NCBI GenBank assembly: GCA_027943245.1
Contig: JANDJZ010000260.1
Span: forward strand, 1 to 62,502
Length of the DNA: 62,502 bases
Direction: 5' to 3'
From: Acanthamoeba sp. SK_2022b
Taxonomy: Eukaryota > Discosea > Longamoebia > Acanthamoebidae
Shown: one piece after another, positions 57,570-62,502 of the stretch
How the letters are laid out: every line of letters starts with the position of its first letter
How positions within the stretch are numbered: the stretch's first letter is position 1
Program-made: the position numbers and the translations under genes
Notes under the pieces: generated by a model
Databases searched by the model: none
Told to the model about the DNA's origin: nothing
Seen by the model: the letters and a program-made list of their open reading frames with translations, nothing else

Positions 57570-58389
57570 ATGATGCGAATGTTCGTGCTTGCCACTTGCC
57601 TTCTGGGTCTGCTGGTGGCCGCCCAGGCCCAGCAGGACTGTGGTGCCGGCTTCTTCGGGGACGCCAACGGCTGCTGCCCGACCCTGTTCGACGGGCTCGC
57701 CTACTTCCCGGACTCTCAGGGCTGCTACCCGATCTCCCTCGCCTCTGGCGTCTTCTACGCCGATGCTAACGGCTGCTACCCCAACGAGAATGTACGCTGC
57801 ACACTACGCATCGACTCGGCTTTTTCACCATTCATCAATTCTTAACCTGACCGACGTCCAATAGGGAACCTATCTCGAGAACGGCGGCAACTGCACCAAC
57901 GTGTGCCAGGCCCAGTGCTTCAACTCGACCCAGGGCACCAACCAGACCTCGCCTTCGCCGTCACCTTCTGCTTCGGCCTCGCCCAGCACCTCGCCCAGCA
58001 CCACTCCTGCTCCCTCCGGGTCGCCCTCGGCTTCCCCCTCGCCCTCGGAGTCGCCTGCCGCCTCGGCCTCGGCCTCTCCTTCCCCTTCGGCTTCGCCCAG
58101 CCCTTCGGCCTCTCCCTCTGCTTCGGCTTCGCCCGTCCCCTCGCCCGCAGTGACCGGCCCCTGCAACAACACCGGCATCTGGCCCGACGCCAGCGGCTGC
58201 TGCCCGGCTGAGATCAACTCGACCCCCTTCTACAGGGACTCCCGCGGTTGCTATCCGGTCATCACCAACGTGGGCATCCTCTACGCCGACAGCACCGGCT
58301 GCTACCCCGACGCCAATGGCGTCTACCTCGGCGGCGACCAGACGTGCCCGGAGGCCCGCCAGTGCTCGGAGGAGTGCCTGAGCGCGTGA
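57570..58389 (+). CDS. Leo-lectin-like secreted protein with two 8-Cys modules
   Basis: Exons 57570-57791 and 57865-58389 join in phase 0 (248 residues). Signal peptide MRMFVLATCLLGLLVAAQAQ is followed by an 8-Cys module (C, GCCP, GCYP, GCYP, NC, VC, QC), a Ser/Pro/Ala spacer of about 65 residues, and a second 8-Cys module with the same spacing. Acanthamoeba cyst-wall Leo lectins consist of two 8-Cys domains, with or without a low-complexity spacer, and bind cellulose. Here the spacer is Ser/Pro-rich, likely O-glycosylated, not Thr/Lys/His-rich. Aromatic residues near the Cys pairs (YFPDSQGCYP, FYRDSRGCYP) could bind glycan. Assignment is by pattern. Confidence 0.78.
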
Positions 58390-58566
58390 GCGTGAGGACA
58401 GCGATCGCTACTCCCTGCATGCTGGATATTCGGCCATCTTCTGCTCTTCTTGCTATCACATTTCCCACGTGCCTGCTATGCGCACCCTCCCTCTTCATCA
58501 TCTGGAGCATCTTCCCACAGAACCAAGACACTTCATCAAAAGTTTATCAAAGATTCGAATTGTTGA

Positions 58567-59886
58567 TCAATTCATGTCCATGTTGCGGTAGACACCGTTG
58601 GTGAGGGTCGCCACCTGCTTCATGAACTGAGCGCTCTGCTGCTTGTTGCTGGCCGAGTCCGGTCCGAGCAGGAACGCCGTGGAGTAGATGCGAATCTGGC
58701 GGTCAGCGGCACGCTGGGCCTCCCATGCGGGGATGGCCTTGATGATGTACGGAATCTGGCCCGAGTTGGGGAGGCCGTCGGAAAGCAGGTATACGGCCAG
58801 GGTGTTGGGCGACGAGGAGAAGGCCAGCTGGAGAGCGTTGTAGGTGTTGGTGCCACCACGAGAGCGCAGGCCCGCTACGAAGCTCAGCGCCGACTGATGC
58901 TATCGTTAGGAATACGTGCAGAGGCAATGGACGAAAAGGCAAGGCACCTTGATGTTGTCAGCGGTGGCATTAACCGGGGCTCGGAACAGAGATCCCGCGC
59001 TGTCGCTGAAGACGATGATGTTGAACTGCTGATAGGGCTGCAGTTGCGTGGCGACGACCTGGCTCAGATGCTCCTTCACGTAGGACAACCTCGTGTACTG
59101 GGTCCCGTTGAGCGAGAATGGTGCCGGAGACATCAATGACGAAGGTGGCGGAGAGATCAGTAACGCTGCCGAAGATGCAATCGCTGCTCGGATTACGCAT
59201 TAGCCAATTCGTGTACAAGCGGTGGAGGATGAGTGTCCGAGGCTACAGTACCGGCTGGCAACATCACGGAGGATGGAGTAGGCCTGCTGCTGCTCGGCGT
59301 TCATCGACCAGCAAGTCTCTGCGATGAAGGCCTTGTTTTCGTTGGTGGCGTTGACAAGGGTGTCCTTGAGCACCTCGAGCACGGTCAGGCGACCCCTCGT
59401 GAAGGAGATAGCCATGAGCACTGACACAAACTCAGTAGTGTTGAGACCTATAACGTAGGGCGACACTATCTTGATGGCCTATCATTATGTTTGAAAAGAA
59501 TTACTGACAAATCACTCACCCAATTGGTACCAAAGATATAAGGGCCCGTACAGCAACTTTGTCGTCGACAAAGGGCAGGGCGGCAAGGAGCTCAACGAGC
59601 TGGGCGCCCGAGAAGACGCGCGTGTCGTTGCCCACCGAATGGTTGAGGTAGCTTACCCGCTCGGCGGAAGTGGGAAGGTTTCGCATCGTGTTCACCAACT
59701 CCTGTGGGAAGACGCGAAAGAGGGGAGACATCAGCCAAGAGTGATATGGGTCACCGCGTGGCCACCTGCTACCTTCACCCAGGACTCGGGGCGGACATCG
59801 CTCTGGGGGCAGTGCTGCTGGGCTTGCGAAGAGGGCAGGGCAGCGAGGGCGAGCAGCAGGACGACGGCGGAGAACAAGCGGGCCAT
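58567..59886 (-). CDS. Secreted VWA-domain protein with frameshift
   Basis: Exons begin 59773-59886 (signal peptide MARLFSAVVLLLALAALPSS), then 59531-59701 and leftward from 59478. The N-terminal helical repeats (ELVNTMRNLPTSAERVSYLN, AQLVELLAALPFVDDKVAVR) resemble DUF4476-type modules. The VWA domain follows: SDCIFGSVTDLSATFVIDVSGT, FNIIVFSDSAGSLF, RGGTNTYNALQLAFSSSPNT and LAVYLLSDGLPNSG. Just after DVSGT the frame must shift by one base to reach FSLNGTQYTRLSYVKEHL, so the metal-ion (MIDAS) motif region is broken at about 59118-59122. Stop TGA at 58567. Sequencing error, pseudogene or unusual splicing are all possible. Confidence 0.75.
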
Positions 59887-59929
59887 GTGGTGTTGTTGGT
59901 GGCAGGACAATGGGAGCAACAGTGCCGAG

Positions 59930-60030
59930 GACTTAAAAGGGTGAGTGGCCCCGAAAGAAGCTGCTTGGCCTGCAGCCGCAATTGGCCTGATGTCGGGGCC
60001 GCAACATTGGCCTTTTGATATATGCGCCTG
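59930..60030 (-). promoter_or_regulatory. Possible VWA gene promoter
   Basis: On the gene strand, GGCCAATGTTG and GGCCAATTGCGG precede CCCTTTTAAG, which lies about 50 bases before the start codon. Confidence 0.3.
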
Positions 60031-60103
60031 ATTGGGTGTTTGGATGACCTCGCACTGGTAACATAGCAACGAATCGCCATTTTCTTTTTGTTTTCTTTTT
60101 CTT

Positions 60104-61543
60104 TTACACGCCGTACATTTGCCGGGTGTTGGCGCGTGCGGCTTGCAGCACCTCCGCAAGGGGCACGCCCTTGAGCTCGCCCACCTTCTTGGCGATGAAA
60201 GGCACGTGTCCCGAGTGGCACACCTTGCCTCTGTCACACCACACTGCCGTGTGATCAACGGTTCATCACACACGCGCATGCCACATTGGCTAGGAAAGAG
60301 AGGGGCGAACCGGAAGGGAGCCGGGGTCATGTAGGGGCCATCCGTCTCGAGGAGGATGCGCTCAAGCGGTACGTGTCGAACCACTTCCGTCAAGTCGCCC
60401 GAGCCAAAGGTGATCACCTGCAGAATGAGCAGCGTCAGACTCCGAGACGGATAGCTGGAGAGAGAGAGAGCGCGCGCGCACCCCCGTGTAGCCGATGAAC
60501 AGGTTGGGCCATTCGCTGAGCAGGGACTTTGCCATGTCCAGCGACGACGTGAAGCAATGGACGTGCACCCGCCACTCCTTTGGCACGTGTTGTTTCATGA
60601 TTGCCAACGTGTCTTGCCAACCATCGCGCTCATCATCATCAGAACACTGTCGCACGCACACGCACACGCACACGCACACGCACACGCACACGCACACGCA
60701 CACGCACACGCACACGCACACGCACACGCACACGCACACATCGGGAGGAAGGCCCTACCCTCTTCGGCCTCGCGCGTGTGGATGACGAGCGGCTTGTTGT
60801 GCTGCACGGCCAGCTGGATCTGTCGAGCAAAGACCTCGCGCTGCTTCTCGGGATCGGAGAGGTTGTAGTGGTAGTCGAGCCCGATCTCGCCCCACGCCAG
60901 CGTCTTGGGCAGGCCCATGGCCTCCACCAGCTCCTTCTCCACCTCGTCGGTGTAGGTCTGCGCCTGTGTGCGTGTGTGTGTGTGTGCAACGCGCGGTCAA
61001 CGTGGGGCACGCACACGGCGCATCACGGCGGCGCCTACCACGTGTGGATGGATGCCAAAGGCCGCGTAGACGTCGTCGAACTGGAGCAGCTGCCGCACGG
61101 GCGCGATGGAACCAACGTCGGCGCTGACCGTCACGCAACCACCAAAGCCGTTCTTGAAGTATTGGGCCCGGAACGCAGGGAAGCCCGCGAGCTCCTGCTT
61201 GAACTTGACGCGATTGTTGGTCAACATAAATAAAGAAATATAAAAAATACAAATATCAGAAGCTCACGGTGCGTACGCGAGGCAGGATTTGGTCGAGGTG
61301 GGTGTGCGTGTCGAAGTAAGGCGACAGGCCCTCCATCTCGGGCAAATCGGGAGTGGCTGGCTGCGCTTGCTCCTTCTTCTTTTTGCTGCTCTTTGTGCTT
61401 GTGTTGGATTTTTGTGGCGCTGAGGTGGTTGCAAGTGCCGCTGCCCCACCAACGCAACCACAATCCGTCACGACCGAGGCAGTAGTGGTAGTGCTTGCTG
61501 GCGTCGCCATCTTGAGGAGTGTGCGCGCTGTGGCTCTTCGCAT
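60104..61543 (-). CDS. TatD-family metal-dependent deoxyribonuclease
   Basis: Multi-exon gene ending at TAA 60104. Key TatD/amidohydrolase motifs appear in order: YFDTHTHLDQILPRV (H-x-H, 61310), YAAFGIHPHV (61050), TLAWGEIGLDYHYN (Glu ligand, 60890), NKPLVIHTREAEE (60790), VHVHCFTSSLDMAKS (60550), and ILLETDGPYMTPAPFRF (Asp ligand, 60340). The C-terminus has VPFIAKKVGELKGVPLAEVL. These proteins cut DNA 3' to 5' and act in repair or apoptosis. The Thr/Ser/Lys-rich N-terminal extension, starting MRRATARTLLK at 61543, might be a mitochondrial leader; MATPAS at 61510 is an alternative. One intron is an array of CACACG repeats. Confidence 0.9.
60652..60739. repeat. (CACACG)n tract in TatD intron
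   Basis: About 14 perfect hexanucleotide units. It produces long artefact frames of Arg-Thr and His-Ala. Confidence 0.95.
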
Positions 61544-61658
61544 GAATCTCCGGAACACAAATGATTGTTTTTATAATTTGAAAAATAAAACAAGAATCAT
61601 AAAAAAAAATAGTGTCACTCTGCCTCGTGCCTTGTCGGATTTACATTTGTTGCTGCGG
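61544..61658. promoter_or_regulatory. Shared region of divergent TatD and dihydroxyacetone kinase genes
   Basis: About 115 bases separate the two start codons. It is very AT-rich (TTTTTATAATTTGAAAAATA), so both promoters or 5' UTRs must be compact. Confidence 0.4.
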
Positions 61659-62502
61659 ATGAAGAAGCTGTTGAACGATCCCACTCAAGTGGTACGCGGA
61701 GGACGCCCAAGCCACAAAAACGTTTCTTCCATGTAATACATCATCCCTCGGCTTTTGTGGTGATCAGGTGGAAGAGATGATCGAGGGGCTCGTGTGGAGC
61801 CGGCCAAGCCTGCTCAAGCTTCACGACCACAACGTCGTGGTGCGACGCGACGTGGCCGAGGACGCCGCGTTGCGCGACCAGCGGGTCGCCCTGGTCAGCG
61901 GTACCGGCAGCACCTCTCTGCTCCAGGACTAGGCCTTTGCGTGCTTTCGTGTCGTCTTGCTGACGTCATCTATGTGTTTCTCTCTCCCCTGCGCAGGCGG
62001 TGGCAGTGGCCACGAGCCCGCCCATGCCGGCTTCGTCGGACAGGGCCTCTTGTCGGCGGCCGTGGCAGGTAAGCCCTCGCACAGCCAGGGGCACGTCGAG
62101 TGTGGGCGCTCGCCTCTGACTGACTGAGGCACTCATGTTGCGCTGGTGAATCGATTCGCTATGGAAGGCGACGTGTTCACGAGCCCCGCGCCCGACGCCA
62201 TCGTGGCGGCCATCAAGGCGGTGACCGGCTCCAAGGGCTGTCTGCTCATCGTCAAGAACTACACCGGCGATCGCCTCAACTTTGGCCTCGCCGCCGAGAT
62301 CGCCCGCTCCGAGGTGCCTTCTCCGCGTCACTACGCAACGCCGCCACTCTGGCACATCTCTCGAGGCGTTGGAGGTGCACCGCTGCTCGAGGGCCGGAAC
62401 AGAACCAACTCGCCCTCACTTCCATTCCACCACTTCACAGGGCCTGCAAGTAAACATCGTGACCGTCGCCGATGACGTTGCCTTGGCCTCCGACGACTCC
62501 AC
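61659..62502 (+). CDS. DAK1: Dihydroxyacetone kinase, N-terminal part (window edge)
   Basis: Exons 61659-61688 (or 61691), 61768-61900, 61997-62068, 62168-62313 and 62441 to the edge all join in phase. The DhaK domain shows [55 protein letters not shown] and VTVADDVA. The [12 protein letters not shown] and [11 protein letters not shown] motifs bind substrate; the His that covalently holds dihydroxyacetone lies beyond the edge. ATP-dependent kinases of this type make dihydroxyacetone phosphate in glycerol use. The first-exon border is ambiguous by three bases. Confidence 0.94.

Noticed and set aside
57870..58217. Antisense Gly/Glu-rich frame
   Set aside because: It is the reverse of the Ser/Pro-coding spacer of the Leo-like lectin and has no other support.

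Overview
This is nuclear DNA of an amoebozoan, most likely Acanthamoeba or a close relative. Host genes are GC-rich and split by many short GT-AG introns, and lie close together on both strands. A secreted protein with two 8-cysteine modules resembles the Acanthamoeba cyst-wall Leo lectins. No rRNA, tRNA or CRISPR was seen. Calls rest on reading translated frames and splice-phase consistency, not on database searches.

Left block (1-15.2 kb): a PfpI/DJ-1-like protein (minus, cut by the window edge), a small unknown gene, an NHLRC2-type thioredoxin plus NHL-propeller gene (minus), and head-to-head with it a 14-exon gene with the autoproteolytic (Peptidase S74) domain of MYRF-type transcription factors joined to a fascin-like beta-trefoil. 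Then comes a secreted beta-helix protein with a likely C-terminal anchor.

Mobile-element block (15.2-30.6 kb): AT-richer DNA with about 140-bp degenerate tandem repeats and a SAP-like gene, a 4.0-kb Ty1/copia element with LTRs and a 5-bp target duplication, and two DIRS-type tyrosine-recombinase retroelements. Each DIRS element has inverted termini and an internal complementary region. Both sit inside one BTB/POZ-TLDc gene, which also has an in-frame stop. The recombinases of both elements seem to lack the usual catalytic Arg/His residues while keeping the tyrosine.

Middle block (31-48 kb): a ribosomal stalk P0 (uL10) paralogue without the standard C-terminal tail, an unknown poly-Q/Met-rich gene, a second copy of the beta-helix gene on the opposite strand, a full-size PDR-type ABCG transporter, a cytochrome P450 and a nuclear-looking Cys/His protein.

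Right block (48-62.5 kb): an AT-rich stretch of gene debris with a solo copia LTR, then an intron-containing isocyanide synthase-TauD dioxygenase fusion, the most striking enzyme of the window. Next are a divergent protein kinase gene (a decayed piece of which lies 5 kb upstream), CSTF1 (CstF-50), the Leo-like lectin, a VWA protein with a frameshift in its metal-binding motif, a TatD-type nuclease, and the 5' part of a dihydroxyacetone kinase.

Two host loci look mutually related in function. The ABCG exporter, P450 and isocyanide synthase lie within 16 kb and could form a loose secondary-metabolite locus. The Leo-like lectin and its neighbouring secreted VWA protein could both act at the cell surface or cyst wall. 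Both links are inferences from proximity.
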